Shown here piece by piece: positions 8,601 through 16,843 of a stretch of DNA of 22,513 bases. The stretch lies in assembly GCA_014084085.1 (NCBI GenBank), contig NPFB01000013.1, positions 82,172 through 104,684 of the forward strand, read 5' to 3'. How positions within the stretch are numbered: position 1 is the first letter of the stretch; each line of letters begins with the position of its first letter. The notes beneath the pieces were generated by a model. It ran no database searches. It was not told where the DNA came from and saw only the letters and a program-made list of their open reading frames with translations. The stretch comes from Hondaea fermentalgiana (lineage: Eukaryota > Sar > Bigyra > Thraustochytrida > Thraustochytriidae). Position numbers and translations under genes: made by a program.

Positions 8601-8790
8601 GCGTCTCACAGACGCGGACAAGGAAGCTCTCGTGACCACGATTCCATTTATGGCACAGGGCGTCGGCACTCGCGCCAAGGACGCCTTTCTTGAATTCGCG
8701 CGTCTTTGCCGCAAGCAAACTTCTTCGGATTGTTTCAGGCAGCTCATGTCAAGCCTTCGTGCGCCTCCTGAGGTGATTGAGATTGCATAA
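5623..8790 (+). CDS. Importin-beta family nuclear transport receptor, transportin-3/Mtr10/importin-13 type
   Basis: Predicted karyopherin of 1055 residues. Such receptors bind cargo at one nuclear pore face and release it through RanGTP; transportin-3 and Mtr10 import SR-type RNA-binding proteins. The N-terminus matches the family: a first helix, then WLQNF (30-34), SW (40-41) and QFFAANMIYTKV (56-67), equivalent to the 'CYFAAQTMK' element of transportin-3. The rest is all-helical, Leu/Ala-rich, HEAT-like sequence with no membrane segment or catalytic motif, including LLRQSQIPED and a C-terminal LVKEIILALAATCPPTPLSR resembling the transportin-3 end. It is somewhat longer than animal homologues, partly from an Ala/Asn-rich insert near residue 905 (8329-8390). 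The frame is open back to GTG 5560; ATG 5623 has G at +4. Transportin-3 and importin-13 cannot be separated reliably by eye. Confidence 0.88.
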   Translation: MATAEEVQNVIHVVYQNGAAENARREALAWLQNFSAKPESWATWLDLVASQAQQTQFFAANMIYTKVQKDWYDQPDAVKQDVHGRVLQLVREFVRDDSQRLSNRCLRRLCLALARMTVQTPSVLDMYMNEAWTLLSAGLDQQQQAGNSSAAGAERALFVATELLIVLPEEKEAEDPPSTASLSDTDPQGIAQRMRGVLAQVVEAVTQLMMKSDKSHIHARALEVLHAWASTGVDVPTLAQCNLLRPMLMSLVSCQELNVLEMASQALVACVKKDSPEAITGQEESPATLASFDELVEGILAARGRIAATCEANPSSSGQSHLSIEQDPATQEEVALSLCKLVVAVAEAQIDRVVVGATPSLLALVDIVMMFTAHHSRNVAILTLEFWHLVQDYSLSQRHESLREPCYLQLLEVLLRQSQIPEDASSGYEEDIPDDVQSFRNSGDGVKELFIVIMYVLGPRYVECMLSVLRGTQDWKAFEAALFALSSASRVINEQASKQDPRSATLRSFVETMLQELASLGLFGANGATLGAGVQVIGSFASFLARMDLGTIERNLECVIFALPFSDPVSRTGAEAFQRVCIASRLELALHADAVKTLATGIENAYQKFPTDPASHGEGSFAATKSVIFPLQARMKAIEGITRIASCMKLDAGRETLAVLLNPGLQRLFKAVNASDANVVAQELSVLCCAANYVDINVKSLKSPLDHPVSAILSEILPLLENITANAALQRDTEVVDALYSLISASFLSAKAVLLQHLDTLLTSAVTQFRITWSPSCVSCLGKAVEVFSSQPGAEAGFKNLFARLTESMVVCIQEGHVTSDPTVVSTFFNTSLTFLIFCPGAIFAASTGTATGASANGTMSHEGDSTLDTFLQILARCVSSDEVETLRSVAVFLTSLMSRLGGSAAAAAAAVGNANAAAKARSVAQYRPIFDNALGRNGRDLVKEIILALAATCPPTPLSRLAQGMADLAVRYPQLVQSAVYDVFVQNPSALSRLTDADKEALVTTIPFMAQGVGTRAKDAFLEFARLCRKQTSSDCFRQLMSSLRAPPEVIEIA

Positions 8791-8954
8791 TTGATTACTT
8801 TTTATCAAATTTTCACACGAAAATGAGTCAAATGGCTGTCCTATCGATTTCTTTACACATACATACACTTACTTTTTGGAAAAACTCTGCTTTGTGCTGA
8901 TTAAGATTGTCGGGCATGCAGTAGTGGCTTGCATTCGCAGACGATCGACAATGC

Positions 8955-9168
8955 TCAATAGTCTTTCGAGCTATTTCTTGTTTCCTCGTAGGAATCGTCG
9001 CTCCCTCTGCCATCATTATATGCATCGAAACTTTCACGACTCATTCTGCTGACCTCTCGTTCTTCGTCGTCTTCATCGTCATCTTCTCCACCATCTTCAA
9101 TCTCGTCATCGTCATCTTCTTGGTCGTACTCTTCGTCGACGTCGTCGTCCTCATCCTCATCGTCGTCG

Positions 9169-9200
<32 letters not shown>

Positions 9201-12068
9201 GTCATTCTCTTCATCATCTTCATCCTCGCTCGCAGATCCGCGCTCCGAGTCCTCTCTGTCATCGTCCACGCTTCCTTGGCGCTCTTTGGTATCGTTGACC
9301 TGCTCCGATGCATTAGCATCAACATTCTCTGCCTCTGCGGCGGCCTGAGCACTCGATGCAAGTTTCTCCTCCATGACAGCCTTTTCGACGCGACGTTGTT
9401 GTCGTGCAAGAAGCTCATCATTCCTTCGGCGAAGGACAGATCGTACGCCAATGGTATCTTCTTGCGTAACGAGTTCGGCAATTTCGGTCTCGATCTGGTC
9501 GAGAGCTGCTTCGGGGAGCTGATTCGCATCTGCATTTTGAAAAGCTCTTTGCATAAGCCGCAAAAGACATTTCTGGAAAACAAGCTTGAGCTCTGCCATG
9601 AAGTTTTCATTCTGCAAAAGTTCAATGAGCTGCTTATCCTGAAAGAGGTCGGGAAGGTAATACTCAAGCCCTTGATAGCGCACAGTCTGCGATGGGTCAT
9701 CGTCAGCCTCAATATCTTCTGTTTCGCCCTCATCATCATCCCCTTGACTGCTTATTTTGAGCCCGCTTGCGCGTTCGTGGTCAGCCCCAGTACTTGGCCT
9801 GGTTTCCTGGGCGCCTAGGTCCGCAGCGTTCCTCTCATTGTCTTCTTCAGGAGCGACGGCGCTCTTGGACGGTTTTCCGCGCGAGAACCATCGTGTTCGC
9901 GGCTTTGCTTTCGACGTCTCTTTCGCGATCACAGAAGCAATTTCGGATACATTGGATGCACGGCGAATGAGTCGAAGACTATCACGTCGTCCCAGCTTTG
10001 CTGACGGCGCTCCACCGTCCACAGATTCCCGAACGTACTGCTCGGCAGGTTGGCCTTGTTCAGGGCCACCGACGCACGAGCGCGTCAAGATGTAGACCAT
10101 TGTGGCCACCGCAAGAAGATTCGCTTGCGATCGCTTGTCTGCCTTGGCTGTGGCTCCCAACTCCCATGGCCTGCAGAGAACAGGTATCAGACATCGCACA
10201 AAGAGAAAGGTGCAGAGCATAAGCTTGGAGCGTGATGTGTCATATTGCATGGCTTTTGCTGGTGCTGGGATAGAATCCTCTGACGCTTGGTCAGACGCAT
10301 TCTTGGATGAGAGTGCCGCCTCGCTAGAATCACTTGTGCTAGGTTTGATCATCCATCGCGTGCAACCCGCATAGCTAAGGTCAAGGGCCTCCTCTTCCAT
10401 GGCGAACAGGTAATTATGCGGGAAGACCATGCCATCGAGCGTAAGTCTGCTCAAAAACCCAACGACCGGTCGTGGCAGCGGTGGCTTTTCGTGCTCGAGG
10501 GAATTAAGTAAGGCCTCAAAGATGCCCCGGACGCGAACTTTGAGCCGAAGAGTAGCGAGTTCAACATCGCTCATGGTAGTCTCTGCTGTAACTGGAGCGG
10601 GCGCGTTTCGTTTCGGTTTTGCACGCCAGAATCCACCGCCGAGTTTTTGTCCAAGCGCGCCTCTTGTATTGCTAGGGTCGAGATTTAGATCTCGTTTTCC
10701 AACAATGTCAGCGAGCGGGAGGGCAAGCACCTGAGCCATCCAGGAACGAGTCGTGTCTGCAAACCACAAAATACCCTTTTCCATTTCCTTGCGGTCATCC
10801 TCTGCTAGCGCCATGCGTCGTGCTATTGCATGTCGCTTCATACGGGCGAGGGCGATGAAGAGACATACGATGCTGCGAAAAAGTGCTTTGCCCTTGAGGA
10901 CCTGGTCCGGAGGTGGTGTGTCGATGCCTTCTTTCCGCCAACGATACATGGGTCTCCCGCTTCCAAAAACGACCGCTTTGAGAGCCTTGCGTTTTTTTTC
11001 CTCTGCAGCAGCAGTGGCTTTGTCCTGTTCTTGCTTTTCTGTCTCTTCCTTGTCACCTTCGTCGTCGCTCATGTGCAGCAAATCCGTATCGTCTTGAAGA
11101 AGCTCTTCCCAGATATTTGCAGGTTCTTCTTTCTCTTTCTCTGTAACATGTTGCTGCGTTTTGTTGTCCTTCAAAGTTTGATTCGGGCTTGTGACGTCAG
11201 TCCTCATCTCTTCCGACGCTCTGCTGAGACCATTATCCGTTTTGGCGGACATGCTATTGGACATTTTGGAGCTCTGATGCATGATCGAGGCGAAATGGCC
11301 TGAATGATGTTGCTGGTCTTGCTTCGAAAGGTTCGATGTGGGGCTCGTCGCTGCTGTCATTCGCTCTGGTGCGGGCAAGTGCATGTGAGAGGCAAGCACT
11401 GGAGCAAGTCGTTGTTCGATGGCAGCCAGCATTAATTTGTTTTGTGTGGTGATGCGCTGCTCGAGTCGGTGTTCGAACTCTTGCCTGTCTTTCAGATCGA
11501 GCTGCGCCTGTAGCTGATTGTCAAGACCGCTCAGAACCTCTAGCATTGCGGCTTGCTGCGTGCGCATTTGAGAGCGGACCCTGGCAATCATGGGGTTCTC
11601 TTGAATGGGCGACGTCAAGCTTTCATGTGGGTGTCTCGGTCTGTGTCTAGTTCTGTGTGATCGCTGCCTGGCGTCTGGCGTTTGAGAACGTCTGTGCTTT
11701 CTCCTTCTTTTTTTGTCTGACATGTAGCTGCTGATGCTTGACGCTTTGCTAGACTCGTCTTCGTCATTCAACGCGGAGTCGAGCTCGTCCAATGCATCTT
11801 CTTGGGGCAAGCCAGCCCTGCCATGGCGACGCGAGGATGAGCGCGAGGAAAGAGACTCATGTTGGTTTGAGCGAGAGGAAGCGGAGGAGAAAGAGGATTC
11901 GTCTGATGCGGGAGGGAATTTAGGCTCGATAGCAAGTCTGTGCCGTGTCAAAACACTCCTCTCGCAACGGGCGTCACCTTGCGTTTGAAACGCACGATCT
12001 CGCTCAAGACGCATGCGCTCGCGCAGGAGTTGCGCCTTAACCCGTAAGAGCTGCTCCTGCGCGGACAT
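8955..12068 (-). CDS. Large protein of unknown function with coiled-coil N-terminus and acidic tail
   Basis: I do not recognise this 1037-residue protein. The ATG (12066-12068) has A at -3. Residues 1-30 are a charged helix. Residues 50-150 are Ser/Arg-rich with a basic patch (KKRRRKHRR, about 119-127). Residues 155-225 look like coiled coil (Gln/Leu/Glu-rich). Two more ordered regions follow: about 360-570 (GSGRPMYRWRKEG; RTLDG-like FLSRLTLDGMVFPHNY) and 610-670, with hydrophobic helices at 615-637 and 650-668 that could be buried or membrane-associated. RRDS and RRAS (694-705) fit basophilic kinase sites. Residues 795-905 form another helical block (VRYQGLEYYLPDLF). From 930 the tail is Asp/Glu-dominated, including a run of 15 Asp, and ends in Ser/Tyr-rich sequence. 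It is convergent with the importin gene, with 164 bases between stops. Confidence 0.85.
9130..9215. repeat. GTC/GAC trinucleotide tract inside the acidic tail
   Basis: The plus strand reads GTCGTCGTC...; on the coding minus strand these are GAC/GAT codons giving the long Asp run of the unknown protein. It is a coding trinucleotide repeat, likely length-variable between strains. Confidence 0.8.
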
Positions 12069-12553
12069 GGTTCACCTCAAGCTGGAGAAGCAGCATTCAT
12101 GTCCAAGTAGTATTGCGAATTGGTGTGGATGGGGCTTGTGACTACATCGACTAGCGTCGGGCTTGACGTAACGGCCAAAATGAGATGGGACTTGGGCCAA
12201 AATGGCGAAGCGAGCTGACACTGCGGCGAAGAAGAGAGAAGAAGATTTGAGAGCGAGTTGAAAAATAAGTCTTTCGTGACGGAAATTACATATTCATTCA
12301 CGTAAAACTTCTTGAGCCTGAGGGTCGTTCTTGATCTGTCGGACAATGCAGAATTTGCAATCACTGACTACTGGAAATTAGTTGGAGCTATCGTGGAAAC
12401 GCGAAAATGATGCTTGGCATTCGACGCTTGGCGTAAACAGCGTGTGTGTGTTTTTTTAATTAAACAAGCGATCGCGAAGGGATGAGACCCGAGAATCCTG
12501 ATGGTGGTTTATGTTCGAATCCATCCTCATCAATGGAAAAATTAACTTCAAGT
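12069..12553. other. Intergenic region between two minus-strand genes
   Basis: No gene I can support. It should hold the promoter and leader of the unknown large gene and the 3' end of the SPRY gene. A 95-codon minus-strand frame (12364-12077) has no recognisable features and lies where the leader is expected. The segment at 12430-12470 is AT-rich (T7 AATTAA). Confidence 0.55.
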
Positions 12554-13211
12554 TCACAGCCGCCAGCAACTTCTACGCATCGTAAGTAGCACATCATTCA
12601 TTGCGAGATCATCCGTGAAAGTCAGCGATCGAGAGGACAATATTCCTGGGAAGAAAAAGATCCCATGCGTCAACGTACCAACAGCTGGATGAACCACGCC
12701 ACGAAACCCTCTGACCTCCGTACCCGGCGGAAGTGATTCGCCATTCCTGGTCAGCGAAAGAACTGGTCTTCCCGAGCTCTGGTCAAAGCAGCAGCCTAGA
12801 ACATCACCTTGCGAGAACGTCTCTGTGCTTGTTGTACTTTTGAAAGCCCAGCTGTGCGAGGCATCTCCAAGAGAGCCTTGCAAAGCCTCTGGGGTTCTGT
12901 GTGCAACGCCAATGGAAAACGAGGCCTCTTCGCCAGCAAAGACGGCGAGTTTTACTTCAAAATAGCACTGATCTTGATGAAGAGCTGCATTGGCGATGCA
13001 TGATCCAGCACCTTTAATAAGCGTCCCATGCTTGTCGAGCACTACATTTGCAGCCTTGGCCTTTTCGTCTGCGGTCTGGTTAGTTGACTGAAGAGTGCAT
13101 ATTTGCTTTTGAGACGAACGTCTTTGATATTTTTATTCGCAAACGTACCAAAGAAGGCCTGGTCGACCGTCGAGACTTGGTCGTGCTTGGACTCGCTGTG
13201 CGTGCACTCAT
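12554..13211 (-). CDS. SPRY-domain protein, SPRYD7-like, probable single intron
   Basis: The clear coding part (about 13070 down to 12554) reads ANVVLDKHGTLIKGAGSCIA, then ALHQDQCYFEVKL, FSIGVAHRT, FSQGDVLGCCFDQ and GFRGVVHPAV, the strand order of a SPRY domain. It is closest to SPRYD7, including the 'LHQ..YFE' element. SPRY domains bind protein partners; no enzyme role is expected. This frame has no usable ATG, and an in-frame stop lies at 13135-13133, so an upstream exon is needed. My model: exon 1 13211-13149 (ATG, 21 codons), intron 13148-13088 (GTACGT...TTCAG, 61 bases, phase 0), exon 2 to 12554, giving 198 residues, about the size of animal SPRYD7. A rival acceptor at 13069 (CTAAC then CCGCAG) would join a different exon-1 frame that lacks an ATG. 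The domain call is firm; the first exon is not. Confidence 0.72.
13088..13148 (-). other. Predicted intron of the SPRY gene
   Basis: On the minus strand it starts with GTACGT and ends CTCTTCAG. It is AT-rich and carries in-frame stops relative to the downstream SPRY frame, so it cannot be coding in that frame. Acceptors at 13076 and 13069 are alternatives; the last has a CTAAC branch-like motif about 14 bases before it. Confidence 0.5.
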
Positions 13212-13260
13212 TCTTTGTCAGTCGTCATCGAAAGGATGGAGAGACAGAGAGGAAGCACAA

Positions 13261-13267
13261 TTTAATA
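13261..13267 (-). promoter_or_regulatory. TATA-like element for the SPRY gene
   Basis: TATTAAA on the minus strand, about 50 bases upstream of the proposed ATG at 13211. Position and sequence fit a core promoter element, but no second element supports it. Confidence 0.3.
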
Positions 13268-13313
13268 CTCTGGATGCTCGGAAGGTATGTTGCACATAGC
13301 TACGCATTGCACG

Positions 13314-13334
13314 CCAGCCAGCCAGCCAGCCAGC
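13314..13334. repeat. (CCAG)n tract
   Basis: Five CCAG units followed by CTAGC. A similar CCAG array follows the acyl-CoA dehydrogenase stop codon at 21751. Confidence 0.8.
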
Positions 13335-13914
13335 TAGCTTCTTGCGCTGGCAAGCGCGCTCGCCGCAGGCTTTTGGACTATCTTTCTCCCTTTTGTTCAT
13401 GGCAAAAGCAGACCTTGACCATTGAAGTGTGGCTCGCGACTTTCTCAGAGACGCGCGCGCGCGCGCACGCGCGGAACTCGGCGAACTGACGAACGCGGTC
13501 GGCTCGCGGCGCCTAATGCTCCTTCCCTTTCGTCGCCTCGGTCCTGGCTGTCGTCTTCAATCCTACGTACCAGCAATCGAGGAGCTGGCCCATGATGCCA
13601 GCCAACCTGTGGAAAAATTAGGAATAGGGATTTGGGCGAATTGGGTTTCGTTGCGATACCCAAGCGCGTGCGCATGCATGCACGCACAGGAAATGCAGCA
13701 AGAAAGAAAACAAGCACAGCGTCGAGACGGGCGGAGAAGCGAGAAGAAGAACGTGCAAGAGACAAGAGACAAGAGATAAACAAAGGTCTGTCATGAAGAG
13801 ATGACGTGCGTTCAAGGGTTCACAGTCAAGTCGAAGAGGACGAACGCGCGCTGCGCTGCGTTGCGTATTTATGTCCCTGATGTGATCACGAAAACCCGGC
13901 AAAAGTAGTTTGTC

Positions 13915-14817
13915 TTAGTACAGCTCCATGCTCAGCTCCTCAAAATACGGGTGGCGAAGGGCGGCGCGAGCGGAAATGCGTTTAGCAGTGTCGTAGAGCA
14001 GGCACTGTCGAAGAAGGTCGAGGCCATCTGCGTCGAGTCCAGGCACAGCCTTTTCAAGCGGTTGTGGCCTCCAGTGCGGAAACTCGGTATTGAAGTCCGG
14101 AAGCGAGTGAACGCCGGGCCACGTTTCTTCGGTCGGGGTGCCGAGCTGACGGAAGATGCGAAAGATTTCGTCGATCTCGCACTCACCAGGCCAAAGGGGC
14201 CGACGGTTGACCATTTCGGCAAAGATGGTACCAACAGACCACATGTCGACGGGCAGCGCGTAGCGACGCTGGCCGAGGAGAATCTCAGGCGCGCGGTACC
14301 ACAGCGTGACCACCTCGTGCGTGTAGGTGCGAAAGGGCAAGGAGAAGGCGCGGGCGAGACCAAAGTCGGCTACCTTGAGGACGCCCTGCTGGTCAATGAG
14401 GAGGTTCTGAGGCTTGAGGTCGCGATGGAAGATGCCAGAAGCGTGGCAATACTCGAGACCAAGCAGCATTTGTGACATGTAGGAGCGCACAAGATCTGGG
14501 CTCATGGGGCCGTCCATGTTGTCCATGTACTTGCGGAGATCCTGGTCAAGCCACTCAAAGACGAGGTAGAGACGCGCGGGCGACTGCTGGTGCTCTACAT
14601 CGCGGAGACGCACAATGTTTGGGTGCTCGAGTTCCTTCAGGAGGCTGATCTCGCGGAGAGCGGTGCTGGGCACGCCCTCGTCCTCGACCTCGAGGCGAAT
14701 TTTCTTGAGCGCTACGAGCTCGCCGCTCGAGCGATGCTTGGCCTTGTACACCACGCCGTATGTGCCTTCGCCCGCAGGCTTTTCCACCATGACGTACTTT
14801 TGCTTAATGGACGCCAT
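13915..14817 (-). CDS. Cyclin-dependent kinase with a PSTALRE helix
   Basis: A 300-residue Ser/Thr kinase, the size of CDK1/CDK2, which phosphorylate cell-cycle substrates when bound to a cyclin. All kinase elements are present: glycine loop GEGTYG with inhibitory sites Thr19 and Tyr20, Lys38 in VALKK, the cyclin-binding helix PSTALRE (50-56) with Glu56, HRDLKPQN (Asp133), DFG (151-153), and an activation loop with [13 protein letters not shown] whose Thr166 aligns with Thr161 of human CDK1. C-lobe motifs [12 protein letters not shown] and [10 protein letters not shown] are typical of the family. The helix differs by one residue from PSTAIRE and is neither the PPTALRE of plant CDKB nor the PSSALRE of CDK5, so I place it as CDK1/2-like. 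The ATG has A at -3 and G at +4. It is divergent from the GST gene; the 1.1 kb between them would hold both promoters. Confidence 0.95.
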   Translation of the reverse strand: MASIKQKYVMVEKPAGEGTYGVVYKAKHRSSGELVALKKIRLEVEDEGVPSTALREISLLKELEHPNIVRLRDVEHQQSPARLYLVFEWLDQDLRKYMDNMDGPMSPDLVRSYMSQMLLGLEYCHASGIFHRDLKPQNLLIDQQGVLKVADFGLARAFSLPFRTYTHEVVTLWYRAPEILLGQRRYALPVDMWSVGTIFAEMVNRRPLWPGECEIDEIFRIFRQLGTPTEETWPGVHSLPDFNTEFPHWRPQPLEKAVPGLDADGLDLLRQCLLYDTAKRISARAALRHPYFEELSMELY

Positions 14818-15900
14818 TGTGCTATGCTAGACGCTGTTCACCGTTTTCTGTTTTCGGGTGCTAACCGTCTGTCTGAGCGCGGCGCGGCCAGTCAGGCCCT
14901 GCGCGGCACGCTTTCGCGACTTCTTGTTCGCAAGTCTGCGCAGAGGGGCGCTTCACGGCGCTCTTGCTCGCCTCGCAGGTCCGAGAACCCTGCAAGCACG
15001 GGCAAGGCGAGACCACGAAGGTGAGCTCGAAGGAGAAGGAGAAGGAGAAGGGGTCCGGGCTGCCGGTCGTAACCGTGGCTGCCGAGCTCGACTCCTCGAG
15101 GGCTTCGCCCCGGGTACGCGCGGGCGAACGAGCGAGCGAGGGAGCGGGCGCACGAGCGATAAGGAAGCCGCGAGTGGCGGCGACGGCGCGGGCTAGCGAG
15201 GGCGCGCGGAAGCGGTTCGGGCGCGTCGCAAGTGGGCAATGGTGCTCTGCTCGAGACCAAAAGGGCCTCGCAAGAGAATCCAAGACTCCGCGCGTGCCTC
15301 CCTTCTCGAGTTTGAATGCTCTTGCTTAGGGTCTTTCCATGAGCTACACTAGCAGTCCGTTCTGTCTGGGCGGTTTTGCCTCCAAGGGGGGCAGCTCGCG
15401 AAATCGTCTGGGGACCTCAAACCGGCACACACTCTGTACGGGGACCCCGGTGCGCACCATGCCGGGTTCTTCGATCTTTTTCCTTTTGCAGGCTGTGCTG
15501 GCTGGACCGCCGATGAAGATGCACCGCCGCCGCCGCCGTGTGAGAGCGGGACGGGGAGCAGAAAAAGCCTCACAGGAAGCCCATCGTGCATAGCTGCCAC
15601 TAGTACGCTCGCACGGGCGTTCAAGCAGGTCGCGCCGAGTCGGACCGTGCCACTTTAGGTGGTAAACCCAGGTTTCGTCGGTATCTAGTCCAGCTTTGGT
15701 GCAAGATACGGCGGCCTCGGGCAGACCTCAAACAGGAGAAGGCGCGCGAGCACGAGCGAGCAGAGCAGGCACCGCGAGCACCGCGAGCACCGCGCGAGCG
15801 TAGACGCCGCAAGAGGACCGCGGCCCCATCCGTTAGCGCCAGTACCAGCGTACCCAGCAAGGTTCCGCCAGCAAGGTCTCGCAAGAAAGAAGAGGACAAA
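14818..15900. other. Divergent promoter region between CDK and GST kappa genes
   Basis: No gene seen over 1083 bases. It includes a GAGAAG purine tract (15031-15050), GC-rich sequence, and a candidate leader intron of the GST gene. An ATG-initiated 84-codon plus-strand frame (15339-15593) is Ser/Arg-rich without domains and is probably a chance upstream ORF. No convincing TATA box was found on either side. Confidence 0.55.
15021..15491 (+). other. Candidate leader intron of the GST kappa gene
   Basis: AAG/GTGAGC at 15021 and a strong acceptor, TTTTTCCTTTTGCAG/GC, ending at 15491 bracket 471 bases in the leader. Only the splice-site shape supports it. The acceptor is convincing; the donor partner is uncertain, since other GT sites lie nearer. 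Confidence 0.25.
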
Positions 15901-16620
15901 ATGCGAATCGAGTACTTTTTCGACGTCATTTCGCCGTATTCGGCCCTTGCATGGAATGTGGTGCGGAGATATCAGAACCTGTGGAATATTGAGCTTATTG
16001 CGCGGCCGATTTTTCTCGGAGGAGTGATGCAGGCCACCGGGAACAAGCCGCCGGCGATGCTTCCCCCTCGCGCCAAGATGCAGAATGAGGATATGGCTCG
16101 AAATGTGGCACTTTATGACGTCCCAATGCTTCCCACGCCCAACAACTTCTTCACGGAGGTAGCGCGCACCGTTCTTCAGTGCCAGCGCGTCCTCGTGGCC
16201 GCAGAGAATCTGCAAAAGGATGGTGCCCAGATCGACATGTATGCTCTGATCGATTCCTTTACGGAGGGCGTGCACCTTGACAAGTCGGCTCGCGATGAGA
16301 AGAACGATCTGAAGATTGATGACGACTTTTTGCGGTGGCGCTGTGAAAAGGCAGGTCTCTCGAGCGATGTCGTGAGTCAGCTCCTTGACGCCCGTTCGAG
16401 CAAAGCCGTCAAGGAGGCCTTGCAAAAGAACACCATGGATGCTGTCGAGGCCGGTGCATACGGGGCCCCGTTCATGCGTATCACGGGCGGAAAGCCTCCT
16501 TTTGACAACACATTTACCATTTTTGGCTCGGATCGCTTCGAGCAGATTGCGCACATTTGCGACAAGACTTGGTACGGTCCGCAGCCGACGCGGCATCCGG
16601 ATGCCAGCAGCAAGCTCTAA
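15901..16620 (+). CDS. Glutathione S-transferase kappa, peroxisomal (DsbA-fold)
   Basis: A 239-residue thioredoxin/DsbA-fold enzyme. The N-terminus FFDVISPYSALAWNV puts Ser11 at the catalytic serine of GST kappa (Ser16 in human GSTK1), and RYQNLWNIEL, RPIFLGGVMQATGNKPPAML and GAYGAPFMRI (with the cis-proline) follow in family order. The end reads IFGSDRFEQIAHICDKTWYGP, again family-typical. Kappa enzymes conjugate glutathione and reduce peroxides; the related bacterial 2-hydroxychromene-2-carboxylate isomerases share the fold, but the GNKPP and length favour GST kappa. The last three residues are SKL, the canonical PTS1 peroxisomal signal, so a peroxisomal matrix location is predicted. The ATG has A at -3 (GACAAAATG). 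It converges on the PP2C gene, with 223 bases between stops. Confidence 0.93.
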   Translation: MRIEYFFDVISPYSALAWNVVRRYQNLWNIELIARPIFLGGVMQATGNKPPAMLPPRAKMQNEDMARNVALYDVPMLPTPNNFFTEVARTVLQCQRVLVAAENLQKDGAQIDMYALIDSFTEGVHLDKSARDEKNDLKIDDDFLRWRCEKAGLSSDVVSQLLDARSSKAVKEALQKNTMDAVEAGAYGAPFMRITGGKPPFDNTFTIFGSDRFEQIAHICDKTWYGPQPTRHPDASSKL

Positions 16621-16843
16621 TTGTTTCAGAGCGAGAAGAAGTCCAACATACGCGTGCACGCCAGATGTACGCGAAAAGAACAGAAGAGAAGAAAAGAAAA
16701 GAAAAACTCCTTCACAACTAGTATAGTACTTATTACAAAACGATTTTACAGGTGTGAATCAACGGGTGAATGAATGATTGTATGTGACAGGCCTGAAGGC
16801 AGACGCGAAGTACACATGTCAACGACGGATGGCTGACTTTTCA

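Larger units (their letters stand above)
13212..13914. other. Region between the SPRY and CDK genes
   Basis: No gene seen. It should contain the SPRY promoter and leader (right to left) and the 3' end of the kinase gene. It holds a CCAG array (13314-13334), an alternating CG tract (about 13451-13473) and, near 13670-13685, a GCATGCATGC palindromic stretch. Frames through here are repetitive or Ser/Arg-biased. Confidence 0.55.

Noticed and set aside
12077..12364. 95-codon minus-strand frame between two genes
   Set aside because: No domain or known pattern; it lies in the expected leader of the large unknown gene.
12481..12531. tRNA-like B box (GTTCGAATCC) with a GATGAG/CTCATC pair around it
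   Set aside because: The five bases on each side of the putative T loop do not pair, the enclosed segment is only about 51 bases, and no D-arm or anticodon arm fits.
13951..14475. 174-codon plus-strand frame
   Set aside because: It lies wholly antisense to the kinase gene, whose protein is unambiguous; it is a shadow of GC-rich coding sequence.
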